A stretch of 64,000 nt of DNA from JAWPMT01 sp965242775 (GTDB lineage Bacteria; Bacteroidota; Bacteroidia; Cytophagales; Cyclobacteriaceae), in contig CBDETI010000024.1 in the NCBI GenBank assembly GCA_965242775.1, positions 1 through 64,000 of the forward strand. Direction: 5' to 3'. Made by a program: the position numbers and the translations under genes. Shown here one piece after another: positions 25,511 to 33,942 of this stretch (position 1 is the stretch's first letter; every line of letters starts with the position of its first letter). Below the pieces are notes generated by a model, which saw only the letters and a program-made list of their open reading frames with translations, made no database searches and had not been told where the DNA came from.

Positions 25511-28381
25511 CTAACCGTTTACCGGCGCTTGCTCCTGCTCATAGGCCTCTACGGGAAGACAACTGCATACCAAATTTCTATCGCCATAGGCACCGTCAAT
25601 TCGACTTACAGCGGGCCAGAACTTGTTGTACCTCAATTCGCCTAAAGGAAAAGCGGCCTTTTCTCGACTGTATGGTCTATCCCAATCATCAGAAACCACC
25701 GCCCGAAAAGTGTGCGGCGAATTTTTCAGTACATTGTCCTCCGTACTTGCTTCGGTATTCTCTATTTCTGCAATTTCTGCCCGGATCGCCAACATGACAG
25801 CACAGAATCTATCCAGCTCTGTTTTTGTCTCGCTTTCCGTCGGTTCTATCATCATCGTTCCCGGTACCGGGAATGACACAGTTGGTGCATGATAGCCATA
25901 ATCTATCAATCGTTTGGCAATATCTTCGACTTCAACTCCTACAGATTTGAAATCGCGGCAATCAATAATCAACTCATGTGCGTTGGTATCGTTTTTCCCG
26001 GAGTACAACACAGGAAAAGCGTCTTTCAGCCTATGTTTGATGTAATTGGCGTTGAGAATCGCCAGCTCGGTGGCTTTCTTCAAACCATCAGATCCCATCA
26101 TTGCGATATACGCATGGCTGATCGGCAAAATGCTGGCGCTGCCATAGTTAGCAGAGGAGACAGCCGTGATTTTGCTTCCACCATCTTTTTCGTTAGGATC
26201 TTTAGGTAAATAGGGAACCAAATGTTTAGCCACTCCAATGGGCCCCATTCCTGGGCCACCACCTCCGTGAGGGATACAAAAAGTTTTATGCAAGTTTAAA
26301 TGACAGACATCTGCCCCTATTCGGGCAGGAGATGTAAGACCTACCTGAGCATTCATATTCGCTCCGTCCATATAGACCTGGCCGCCATGTTGATGTATGG
26401 TATCACAAATCTCGACGATAGACTCTTCAAAAACACCATGGGTGGAGGGATAGGTTACCATCAAAGCTGCCAGGTCATCTTTATGCAAAACCGCTTTCTC
26501 CTGTAAATCTTCAAGATCAATATTTCCGTGACTGTCACATTTGACAATGATCACTTTCATTCCCGCCATTACCGCGCTGGCAGGGTTTGTACCATGCGCT
26601 GAGGAAGGTATCAAGCACACGTTACGATGCTCCTGATTGCGATCCAAATGATATTTACGGATGACCATCAATCCAGAATATTCGCCTTGCGCTCCTGAAT
26701 TTGGTTGAAAGGAGATGCCATCAAAGCCGGTAATTTCCTTCAACCAAGCCCCCAGTTCATCAATTATTTGTTGGTAGCCTTGGGTTTGATCAATCGGCGC
26801 AAAGGGATGGATATTTGCAAGTTCTGGCCAGGTTACAGGTATCATTTCAGTTGTGGCATTGAGCTTCATGGTGCATGATCCAAGGGAAATCATGGAGTGT
26901 ACCAGCGACAGGTCTTTGTTCTCAAGCCTTTTCATGTAACGTAGCATCTCATGCTCGGCATGATAGTTACTAAAGACGGGATGGGTCAGGAAAGGTGAAG
27001 TCCGCTTATGCGGATCCGGAATGACTAGTTCCAGCTTTCGATTCACCGACACTTTCTTCTCAAGAATCACTTCAAGCAAGGCCTCCACATCTTCCGGTGT
27101 ATGGGTCTCATCAAAAGACACCTGAACCGCATCTCCTATATACCGGAAATTTACGTTTGCTGCTACTGCTCTTGCATGGAGTTTCTGAATATCTCCTGGC
27201 TCAAACCTGACTGTATCAAATGACTCTCCGTGGGCCACATCCACACCATTATTTCGCAACTCCCGGGCTAATAAAGTTGCCAGTCCTTTCACCCTATTTG
27301 CAATCTGCGTTAGACCTTTCGGCCCATGATACACGGCGTACATAGCTGACATAACCGCAAGCAAGACCTGCGCCGTACAAATATTAGAGGTCGCCTTTTC
27401 TCGTTTTATATGCTGTTCTCGTGTTTGAAGCGCCATTCTATACGCGTCATTCCCATCCGCATCTTTGGAAACTCCGATAATCCGACCAGGAATAGCTCGC
27501 TTGTAAGCCTCGCGGGTGGCAAAGAATGCAGCATGAGGACCCCCGTATCCAAATGGGACACCAAACCGCTGAGAGGTGCCAACCACAACATCCACTCCCC
27601 ATTCCCCAGGAGGCGTGTACAGGCATAATGCCAACAAGTCAGACCCAACTCCCACAAACAAGCCAAGCTCCTTGGCTGCTTTGGTCAGAGCAGAACGATC
27701 CAGTACTTCACCTCTGTCGTCTGGGTATTGAAAGTAAATTCCAAAAATATCCTCAGCTGTCAGGTCGGCTTGGTCAATGTCACAGATATCAAGTTGAATG
27801 CCAAGAGGTTCTGCTCGTGTGGTGAGGACTTCCAGCACCTGCGGAAAGACATGCTTGTCGACCAGAAACCGGAAAGCGCTTTTCCGGGGACCCTTTCTCA
27901 AACCGAAAAACATGGTCATCGCTTCCGCTGCGGCCGTTGCTTCGTCCAACAAAGACGCATTGGCAATCTCCATACCCGCCAGGTCGATGACCATCGTTTG
28001 AAAATTGATCAGTGCTTCCAATCTTCCTTGAGCAATTTCAGCCTGATAGGGCGTGTAGGCAGTATACCATCCTGGATTTTCCAGAATATTTCTTTGAATA
28101 ACTGCAGGCACCACACAATTGTAATATCCCTGACCAATAAAAGACTTAAATACCTTGTTCCCGCGAACTGTCTCCTTCAGTTTATTGATGTATTCAAACT
28201 CGTTGAGGGCTTCCGGAAGTTGCAATGCCTTGTCCAATCTGATATTTGCAGGTATGGTCTTATCAATGAGTTGGTCCAGATCACCGAATCCAAGGGCATC
28301 TAACATTTGACGCTGTTCTTCAGGGCTTGGGGCATTATGTCTTTCTTCAAAAGAAACCCTGTCGTTGAGGTTAATGTGCAT
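25511..28381 (-). CDS. gcvP: Glycine dehydrogenase (decarboxylating), P-protein
   Basis: PLP-dependent subunit of the glycine cleavage system; it decarboxylates glycine and transfers aminomethyl to H-protein lipoate. The ATG at 28381 (MHINLNDRVSFEERHNAP) is chosen because it begins the conserved N-terminus; the upstream in-frame start at 28420 adds 13 unsupported residues. At 956 residues it is the fused (homodimeric) form. The PLP lysine is near residue 699 in NLHKTFCIPHGGGGPG. No gcvT or gcvH is adjacent. A consensus -7 element lies 37 bp upstream. No glycine riboswitch is visible. Confidence 0.97.
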   Translation of the reverse strand: MHINLNDRVSFEERHNAPSPEEQRQMLDALGFGDLDQLIDKTIPANIRLDKALQLPEALNEFEYINKLKETVRGNKVFKSFIGQGYYNCVVPAVIQRNILENPGWYTAYTPYQAEIAQGRLEALINFQTMVIDLAGMEIANASLLDEATAAAEAMTMFFGLRKGPRKSAFRFLVDKHVFPQVLEVLTTRAEPLGIQLDICDIDQADLTAEDIFGIYFQYPDDRGEVLDRSALTKAAKELGLFVGVGSDLLALCLYTPPGEWGVDVVVGTSQRFGVPFGYGGPHAAFFATREAYKRAIPGRIIGVSKDADGNDAYRMALQTREQHIKREKATSNICTAQVLLAVMSAMYAVYHGPKGLTQIANRVKGLATLLARELRNNGVDVAHGESFDTVRFEPGDIQKLHARAVAANVNFRYIGDAVQVSFDETHTPEDVEALLEVILEKKVSVNRKLELVIPDPHKRTSPFLTHPVFSNYHAEHEMLRYMKRLENKDLSLVHSMISLGSCTMKLNATTEMIPVTWPELANIHPFAPIDQTQGYQQIIDELGAWLKEITGFDGISFQPNSGAQGEYSGLMVIRKYHLDRNQEHRNVCLIPSSAHGTNPASAVMAGMKVIIVKCDSHGNIDLEDLQEKAVLHKDDLAALMVTYPSTHGVFEESIVEICDTIHQHGGQVYMDGANMNAQVGLTSPARIGADVCHLNLHKTFCIPHGGGGPGMGPIGVAKHLVPYLPKDPNEKDGGSKITAVSSANYGSASILPISHAYIAMMGSDGLKKATELAILNANYIKHRLKDAFPVLYSGKNDTNAHELIIDCRDFKSVGVEVEDIAKRLIDYGYHAPTVSFPVPGTMMIEPTESETKTELDRFCAVMLAIRAEIAEIENTEASTEDNVLKNSPHTFRAVVSDDWDRPYSREKAAFPLGELRYNKFWPAVSRIDGAYGDRNLVCSCLPVEAYEQEQAPVNG

Positions 28382-28417
28382 CGCGCTTACAACTAATTTT
28401 ATTGGAAAATGAAAGCG

Positions 28418-28425
28418 CAAAATTA
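28418..28425 (-). promoter_or_regulatory. Candidate -7 element for gcvP
   Basis: The minus strand reads TAATTTTG, an exact match to TAnnTTTG. It predicts transcription start near 28411 and a leader of about 30 nt before the gcvP ATG at 28381. No matching -33 TTTG is seen. Confidence 0.5.
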
Positions 28426-28827
28426 GATCAAAATACCTGGAAAGTCAGGGGAAGATTCATTGTCTTTAAAGGCAGTTAAAATGGCCCGGTTTTCATGATG
28501 GTTCGACCCAAGAAAAGGTTACATCAAATCAGAAAAATACAATTTTGGAGGACAAGGTGAGGGGAGAAAAATTGGAGGGGAGATTGATCTGTGTGGGGAA
28601 AGGCTACTCCTATTCCCCACAAGATCTTTTCAACCAGCTATGGAAAGAAAGACCATTATCCATCTTTCTAGCACAATATTAACCGATTTAGCCGATTGTC
28701 AAAATTTTTAGGTATTAATTCAGGGATTGTCAAAGTCTTGTTTGCAAGAATCACTTTATTTTGAACAAAAATCTTGGATGAATCCATTTTAGCGGTGGAT
28801 GCAATGATTAAAACGACCCAATGGCCT
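28426..28827. other. Non-coding gap between gcvP and dihydroorotase
   Basis: About 400 bp between divergent genes with no supported ORF, RNA or repeat. It contains a purine-rich stretch (about 28548-28590) and an AT-rich stretch before pyrC. The promoter of the dihydroorotase gene probably lies here, but only imperfect -7 matches (TTATTTTG near 28757) were found. Confidence 0.5.
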
Positions 28828-30174
28828 ATGAACAAGTCCTACATTATTAGAAATACTCAAATAATTACTGATAGCACCACTGTTTTCGGCGATATCCATG
28901 TCGCCGATGGGTTGATTCAACAGATAGGAGCAAATATCAAGGTTGATGAGAAGGTAACAGAAATCAATGGCGAAAATCAATTAACCATTCCCGGAATTAT
29001 AGATGATCAGGTCCATTTCAGAGAACCGGGGTTGACGCATAAGGCCGAGATCTATACCGAGGCAAAAGCTGCTGTAGCTGGTGGGATCACTTCCTTTATG
29101 GAAATGCCTAATGTAGTCCCTCAAACGCTCACTCAGGAGTTACTCAGTGCCAAATATGACCTAGGTGCCAAGCGTTCCCTGGCTAACTATTCTTTTTATA
29201 TGGGAGCGTCCAATGACAATCTCGAGGAAGTATTAAAGACCGATGGCAGGAACGTTTGCGGTGTAAAAGTTTTTATGGGTTCATCCACGGGCGACATGCT
29301 GGTCGATGATCAAACAGTCCTGGAAGGAATATTCTCTAAGGTACCACTCCTGATTGCTACTCATTGTGAAGATGAAGCCACAATCAGGCGTAACACCGCT
29401 TTGGCCCGTGAGCAATTTGGGGATGTGATTCCTTTTGCTCAGCACCCAGTCATACGAAGTGAAGAAGCTTGTTATCTGTCGTCTTCACGAGCTGTAGGAC
29501 TGGCGAAAAAGTACAATACTCGACTCCATGTTCTTCATATTTCCACGGGTAAGGAAACAGCTTTATTCGGAAATACCTTGCCTTTGGGACAAAAGCGAAT
29601 CACCTCCGAAGCTTGCATCCATCACTTATGGTTCACAAATTCGGATTACGAAGAAAAAGGGGCTTTCATTAAGTGGAATCCGGCGGTTAAGACTTCCACT
29701 GACCGATCTCAGATATGGCAGGCGTTAAAAAATGATCAAATTGATGTGATTGCTACCGACCATGCACCACACACGCTGCAAGAAAAAAGCAATACCTATC
29801 TGCACGCCCCGTCTGGCGGACCTCTCGTACAACATGCGCTGCCAGCTATGCTCGAGTTTGTGAAGAAGGGGGAGATCTCCTACGAATGGCTGGTGGAAAA
29901 GATGTGCCATGCCCCAGCTGCCTGCTTCGATTTGGAAAAAAGAGGTTATATCAGAGAAGGCTACTATGCTGATCTGGTTATGATAGACCCGAATCAAACA
30001 TGGACAGTAGGTCGGGGAAACGTATTGTCCAAATGCGGATGGTCTCCATTCGAGGATGTGACCTTCTCGTCAACAGTAAAGCGAACATTCGTTTCGGGCC
30101 ATCTGGCTTACAACGACGGCCAATTTGACGAGTCAAGAATGGGGCACCGGCTAACATTCTCGAGAGATCACTGA
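28828..30174 (+). CDS. pyrC: Dihydroorotase, Bacteroidota type
   Basis: Converts carbamoyl aspartate to dihydroorotate in pyrimidine synthesis. The ATG at 28828 (MNKSYIIRN) starts the usual N-terminus; an in-frame ORF extends to 28774 but is not supported. It has 448 residues and an amidohydrolase TIM barrel: QVHFREPGLTHK at 61-72, GVKVFMGSSTGD (carboxylated Lys region), LIATHCEDE, LHVLHIST and the catalytic TDHAPHT. The first histidine of the usual HxH is Gln61, which seems normal for this clade. It is a class I dihydroorotase by length; an allantoinase is less likely because Bacteroidota use this form for pyrimidines. Confidence 0.88.
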   Translation: MNKSYIIRNTQIITDSTTVFGDIHVADGLIQQIGANIKVDEKVTEINGENQLTIPGIIDDQVHFREPGLTHKAEIYTEAKAAVAGGITSFMEMPNVVPQTLTQELLSAKYDLGAKRSLANYSFYMGASNDNLEEVLKTDGRNVCGVKVFMGSSTGDMLVDDQTVLEGIFSKVPLLIATHCEDEATIRRNTALAREQFGDVIPFAQHPVIRSEEACYLSSSRAVGLAKKYNTRLHVLHISTGKETALFGNTLPLGQKRITSEACIHHLWFTNSDYEEKGAFIKWNPAVKTSTDRSQIWQALKNDQIDVIATDHAPHTLQEKSNTYLHAPSGGPLVQHALPAMLEFVKKGEISYEWLVEKMCHAPAACFDLEKRGYIREGYYADLVMIDPNQTWTVGRGNVLSKCGWSPFEDVTFSSTVKRTFVSGHLAYNDGQFDESRMGHRLTFSRDH

Positions 30175-30216
30175 GAAAATAGCAATTCTATCATTTTCAT
30201 AATTAAAACGGAGCAT

Positions 30217-30224
30217 TATCTTTG
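30217..30224 (+). promoter_or_regulatory. -7 element of the tRNA-His promoter
   Basis: TATCTTTG matches the TAnnTTTG consensus exactly and sits 16 bp before the tRNA 5' end, as expected for a short tRNA leader. The -33 region is AT-rich without a clear TTTG. Confidence 0.6.
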
Positions 30225-30240
30225 CAATCCTTTTTTATAC

Positions 30241-30315
30241 GGTGGTTGTAGTTCAGCTGGTTAGAACGCCTGATTGTGGTTCAGGAGGTCGCCGGTTCGA
30301 ATCCGGTCTTCCACC
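30241..30315 (+). tRNA. tRNA-His (anticodon GTG)
   Basis: A cloverleaf can be drawn by hand: extra 5' G (position -1) at 30241 typical of tRNA-His, D stem GTTC/GAAC, anticodon stem CCTGA/TCAGG around loop TTGTGGT with anticodon GTG, T stem GCCGG/CCGGT with TTCGAAT loop, and acceptor CTTCCAC plus C73. CCA is not encoded (CCC follows). Pairs 5-68 and 6-67 of the acceptor stem read T opposite T in this drawing. A promoter precedes it and a terminator follows. It borders the injection-system region. Confidence 0.93.
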
Positions 30316-30322
30316 CCCGTAG

Positions 30323-30357
30323 AGCCGGCTCCCTCAAGGGTCGGCTTTTTTATTTTT
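30323..30357 (+). terminator. Rho-independent terminator of tRNA-His
   Basis: Hairpin with outer stem AGCCG(G)/(T)CGGCT and inner stem CCC/GGG around TCAA, followed by an uninterrupted T-run (30346-30351) and more T-rich sequence. It lies 8 nt after the tRNA. Confidence 0.85.
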
Positions 30358-30468
30358 GGTTTTAGAGGGGCATCACTTTCGTTGTTTTCAGCTTTGGAAA
30401 TCTCCCTTTAAACCGTTGCATTTGGTCCCGGTGATCATTAAGTTACGTGTCAGATAAGTGCCTCCAGC

Positions 30469-30777
30469 ATGAAATGTCCACTTGGCTTTCTTTTTCTGAG
30501 CATTTGCTTTGCGTCCTGGTGTCAGCCCAAACCAAAGGTTGATTCGCTGATGCTCAGTTCCGCTCAACCCGATGTTATCCAGTTCATCCTAGAGGAATTG
30601 CAACAACTTAAGGAGGCTCAAAAGTCGCTGGATATCAATGTAGATTCACTATTGAAAAGTGACGAGGAAATGCGCCAAACGCTGAAGGTTCTAGGTGATT
30701 CTATTCCGGGCCTGGCAGAGGCTTACTTGAGATTGGATGCGATCAGGGAGGAGGAGCAAAAAGCTGGAATCCCATGA
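30469..30777 (+). CDS. Small exported coiled-coil protein (effector operon, gene 1)
   Basis: A 102-residue protein of unknown function. An N-terminal hydrophobic segment (about residues 4-17, GFLFLSICFASW) is either a signal peptide or a membrane anchor; the Trp before Cys18 argues against a true lipobox. The rest is acidic and predicted helical, with heptad-like spacing (ILEELQQLKEAQKSLDINVDSLLK). It overlaps the next gene by ATGA. It is the first of four tightly packed genes ending in a toxin-like protein and its putative immunity protein. No homologue recognised. Confidence 0.6.
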   Translation: MKCPLGFLFLSICFASWCQPKPKVDSLMLSSAQPDVIQFILEELQQLKEAQKSLDINVDSLLKSDEEMRQTLKVLGDSIPGLAEAYLRLDAIREEEQKAGIP

Positions 30778-31121
30778 GAAAATTGCTCACCTTCGGTTTC
30801 ATCTACCTTTTACTAGGTTGCTCGGTCAAAAAAAAGCTTGCAGCAGCGGTAAAGTCGCAGGAAATGCAAATTGTCGCTGCCTTTGAAAAGGACCTACTTC
30901 TAGCACAAAAATCGCGAGAGGAGGCTTTAGCAAAGCTTGTGGTAACTCTTCCCGAATACCAGGGAATTAAAGATCTGAATGTGGTTCTTTCAGAATCCGT
31001 AGCAAGAATAAATCAAGAATATGACGAGCAAGTACGAGCAGTCCTGAAAGAAATGGCCTCAAAGAAGCAAGTCAAACTTGACAGCCTCGGTAAGAGAAAA
31101 AAGATTTTTGGTATTCTATGA
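30774..31121 (+). CDS. Small coiled-coil lipoprotein (effector operon, gene 2)
   Basis: A 115-residue predicted lipoprotein: MRKLLTFGFIYLLLGC gives a good lipobox (LLGC, Cys16) followed by a lysine-rich SVKKK. The remainder is helical with a coiled-coil pattern and ends in a basic KKQVKLDSLGKRKKIFG tail. It starts within the stop of gene 1 and ends in an ATGA overlap with the DUF4157 gene, so all three are translationally coupled. The function is unknown. An envelope pair of this shape superficially resembles two-component spanins, but this is only a shape comparison. Confidence 0.62.
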   Translation: MRKLLTFGFIYLLLGCSVKKKLAAAVKSQEMQIVAAFEKDLLLAQKSREEALAKLVVTLPEYQGIKDLNVVLSESVARINQEYDEQVRAVLKEMASKKQVKLDSLGKRKKIFGIL

Positions 31122-32026
31122 AAAAGGCAACGGAAAACGAAAAAAAATCCCGATCGGCGGCTGACAGCGTTGCGTTGCAGAAGAAAAATGAAACAGGTTT
31201 ACCGGATAACCTTAAGAATGGCATTGAAAATCTGTCAGGCATGGACATCTCCGACGTTCGGGTCAGGAGAAATTCTTCTGAACCCGCCAAGGTAGGGGCC
31301 CATGCTTATGCTCAGGGAAAGGAAATCCACCTGGCCCCTGGTCAGGAACGGCACTTGCCGCATGAGGCCTGGCATGTGGTGCAACAGGCACAGGGACGTG
31401 TCAAGCCAACCACATCGGTGGCGGGGAGGCCGGTAAACGACGACAAGAGCCTGGAGAAGGAAGCAGATGTCATGGGCGCAAAAGCCATGCAACGAATGGT
31501 CTCCCTGGATCTCCCCTTGCAAGATAGCGGGTGCAACTGCCCAAACTGTCTGCAAGGCAAATTCACTGGCACAAAATCTTCCGATACCGGAAATGTAATA
31601 CAGCGCCTCAATGATATGACCGCCGAGGCTGCAAATGAAGAAGCGGTTGGCTCGGTGGAAAAAGAAAAGGGGGGAAGCGCGTTACTATCAGGCTGGGGAA
31701 GCTACATCGCCGGACATGCAGGTCACAAATTCAGCGACGATACACACGAAAAAATCAACGACATAGGCAAGGAAAGCGGTTGCTGTATCTGTCATACCAA
31801 GGACCCTGGAACACAAAGCGGCAATTTCGTCGTTGATCACGAACCTCCGGATTCTCTGGTAGCCGGTGGCTATACCGGTACTTTTAGGTTTTACCCTCAT
31901 TGCCTTGGCTGCTCTAATATGCAGGCTGGTGTCGTTTCAGCTTATAAATCACGCATGAAAAAAATACGAGACGCCAATGATGACGACTGGGCAACGGATG
32001 TGGAGGGGGAGTGGTTTTGGAACTAA
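31118..32026 (+). CDS. DUF4157 (eCIS_core) protein with C-terminal HNH-type nuclease domain: candidate eCIS effector
   Basis: A 302-residue protein in two parts. Residues 30-127 form a DUF4157/eCIS_core domain with the metallopeptidase-like HEAWHVVQQAQG motif (HExxH at 82-86) and the downstream LEKEADVMGAKAM helix. DUF4157 is a known marker of proteins encoded in eCIS loci, and is often fused to toxin domains. A linker has a cysteine cluster CNCPNC (139-144). Residues 190-302 look like a treble-clef HNH nuclease: Cys222/Cys225, the catalytic-type VVDHEPP (His241), and Cys262/Cys265 in YPHCLGCSNMQAG. No signal peptide. Expected action: loaded into the particle and cutting DNA or RNA in the target cell. 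This is inferred from domains and context. Confidence 0.82.
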   Translation: MKKATENEKKSRSAADSVALQKKNETGLPDNLKNGIENLSGMDISDVRVRRNSSEPAKVGAHAYAQGKEIHLAPGQERHLPHEAWHVVQQAQGRVKPTTSVAGRPVNDDKSLEKEADVMGAKAMQRMVSLDLPLQDSGCNCPNCLQGKFTGTKSSDTGNVIQRLNDMTAEAANEEAVGSVEKEKGGSALLSGWGSYIAGHAGHKFSDDTHEKINDIGKESGCCICHTKDPGTQSGNFVVDHEPPDSLVAGGYTGTFRFYPHCLGCSNMQAGVVSAYKSRMKKIRDANDDDWATDVEGEWFWN

Positions 32027-32038
32027 TTGTTCGCTGAG

Positions 32039-32545
32039 ATGATATCTTTTCCATGGATAAAACCCCAGGGAGTTTTCGTTTTGGCACCCGCGGTGCTTTC
32101 GTCAAAATGGCAAGGTACTGAAGTCCGAGAAGGTCCCTCGCACCATGAGCTGGCCGTTACTACTGCGGTAGCCGAAAAGAAGACCATTGAAAACTATGAA
32201 GTGATTTTGTTTGGTGAAGAGCCAGCACAAATGACCTACATACCCATTCGCAATTGCGCAAGTGGTCTTTTTGTTCGATGGATCTCGGCAGAAAGCGATG
32301 CCACGATTTTTGAACGATTAAAATCGCTTCCCACGAATAACTGGTCACCGAATTTTAAAATTACGCTCAAGCACGAGCACCATCTGTTCCCTTCTACGCA
32401 GAGAAGTCATGAGCGCAGCATAGGCAATTTCCTGCCAATTGTCTTCGAACCCGGTGAGTATGAAATGACGAGCCAGGACTTCAGGCCGGATAAATCACAC
32501 TACCTCCGCATTCAAAGACTTATTTTCTCCCAACCGATCTCTTAA
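32039..32545 (+). CDS. Putative immunity protein (Imm21-like)
   Basis: A 168-residue soluble protein, starting at the ATG 13 bp after the effector stop (a TTG at 32027 is possible but less likely). The N-terminal half reads like the Imm21 family of polymorphic-toxin immunity proteins: GVFVLAPAVLSSKWQGT, then a central helix, then IENYEVILFGEEPAQMTYIPI and GLFVRWISAES (the RW pair is typical). The position directly after a nuclease-toxin gene supports an immunity role. It ends 2 bp from the convergent AAA+ ATPase gene. The Imm21 assignment is by eye. Confidence 0.6.
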   Translation: MISFPWIKPQGVFVLAPAVLSSKWQGTEVREGPSHHELAVTTAVAEKKTIENYEVILFGEEPAQMTYIPIRNCASGLFVRWISAESDATIFERLKSLPTNNWSPNFKITLKHEHHLFPSTQRSHERSIGNFLPIVFEPGEYEMTSQDFRPDKSHYLRIQRLIFSQPIS

Positions 32546-32547
32546 AA

Positions 32548-33930
32548 TCAAAGACTTTTCCCCATTTGTCGCAGCTCCCGCTTGACCCCCGAACGTATGT
32601 CTTTTTCTGTGACGATCTTCTCCTGCCTTGAAACTGCTTGTAGCGAAGCATACCTCAGCACATTGACAATATTGCCTCCTGTAACTTCATAGTCTTCGGC
32701 AAGCCGTTCAAAATCTATGTTATCCGCAACTGGTAGTTTCCCTCCAAAATAATTTTTCCATAGTTCCAAACGCTCTTCTTTACCTGGTGGAGGAAAATAG
32801 ATCATGGATTGAAATCGCCTGGCAAAAGCTTCATCAAGATTGATTTTCAAATTGGTAGCCAGTATCACCAGACCATCAAAGTCTTCAATTCGCTGAAGAA
32901 GAAATGCAATTTCCTGATTGGCGTGTCTGTCGTTGCTGGTGCTGGTCTGAACCCGCTTCCCAAACAAGGCATCTGCCTCATCAAAAAACAAAATCCAATT
33001 TCGATGCTCCGCCACATCAAAAATCCTCGAGAGGTTCTTTTCCGTCTCGCCGATATATTTGGAAACTACTTGACTCAAATCCACCCTGAAAACCGGTAGT
33101 TTGAGTGATTTTCCCAAAAGCGTAGCCGACAGGGTCTTTCCAGTCCCGGGCGGACCGTGAAAAAGGCATCGAAACCCTCTTTTTACCTTGGAACCCAAGC
33201 CCCAATCAACCAAGAGCAGTGGCTTATGGTGCATCCACAACTGGATTTCCATCAATCGATCCATCACTTCTTCGTCAAGTACCAGATGCTCCCAATTCAT
33301 GGCCGTTTCCAGTTTTTTTGCTGGGAAATCGTGATTTGCTTCGGGCGCATATTCGGCACCACTCACCCAGCGCTGGACCCAAAAATCTTCAATGAACAGT
33401 AAGCTGGCAGTCTTCGGCTCTTCGCCATTATTGGACCCCACTTTCACCAGCCCCGATTTTCTCAGCGGTCCATCTGGCTGTAACGCCCTTAACACCAATT
33501 GACGTTGAACAGCATCTTCTCCTCCAAAAAGGAAACTTGCTGTTTCAACAGTTGGCAAGAACCCTCCGTGGTTTTCTCCTTTGACTCCTCCAAACTCCGT
33601 AAATCCACGGTCCAGGTTTTTATTTTTCATAAAGAATGGATCGAGCACCTGAGGTTTCACATGAGGAGCCAGGCACAATACCAGGATCATTCGATCCAGC
33701 CATGTACATTGGCTGGCTATTAAAGTTTGATGATACCGACAAGCCTCGGGAAGCTCCGGAGGAATTACACTTTGAAACGGCGGTAAATTCTCTTCTGTTT
33801 GGAAGTACGTCTTGATACGCAAGTCAATCAGCTGACTCAACCAGGACATCTCCAACTCGATGAATTCAGTATGACGGTTTAGATCGGCTTCCATCCCGGA
33901 TTTTTCAAGATAATCTTTAATTTTAATCAA
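32548..33930 (-). CDS. eCIS AAA+ ATPase (Afp15/Pvc15-like)
   Basis: A 460-residue cytosolic ATPase needed for assembly or effector loading of eCIS particles. The N-terminal region (1-210) is helical and variable. The AAA+ core (about 215-455) has Walker A GPPGTGKT (259-266), Walker B ILFFDEADALFGKR (313-326), sensor 1 ILATNL and an RRF sensor-like arginine finger region (AFARRFQSMIYFPPP). It is the last gene of the structural array, but a membrane-protein gene on the opposite strand separates it from the tape-measure gene; the two divergent starts are only 12 bp apart, so it probably has its own promoter. Confidence 0.9.
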   Translation of the reverse strand: MIKIKDYLEKSGMEADLNRHTEFIELEMSWLSQLIDLRIKTYFQTEENLPPFQSVIPPELPEACRYHQTLIASQCTWLDRMILVLCLAPHVKPQVLDPFFMKNKNLDRGFTEFGGVKGENHGGFLPTVETASFLFGGEDAVQRQLVLRALQPDGPLRKSGLVKVGSNNGEEPKTASLLFIEDFWVQRWVSGAEYAPEANHDFPAKKLETAMNWEHLVLDEEVMDRLMEIQLWMHHKPLLLVDWGLGSKVKRGFRCLFHGPPGTGKTLSATLLGKSLKLPVFRVDLSQVVSKYIGETEKNLSRIFDVAEHRNWILFFDEADALFGKRVQTSTSNDRHANQEIAFLLQRIEDFDGLVILATNLKINLDEAFARRFQSMIYFPPPGKEERLELWKNYFGGKLPVADNIDFERLAEDYEVTGGNIVNVLRYASLQAVSRQEKIVTEKDIRSGVKRELRQMGKSL

Positions 33931-33942
33931 AACGGTGCGAAC

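Noticed and set aside
27728..28303. Plus-strand ORF of 191 residues inside gcvP
   Set aside because: Antisense to a strongly conserved gene, with no recognisable domain.
28382..28827. Glycine riboswitch upstream of gcvP
   Set aside because: No glycine-aptamer core or paired aptamers could be found on the minus strand.
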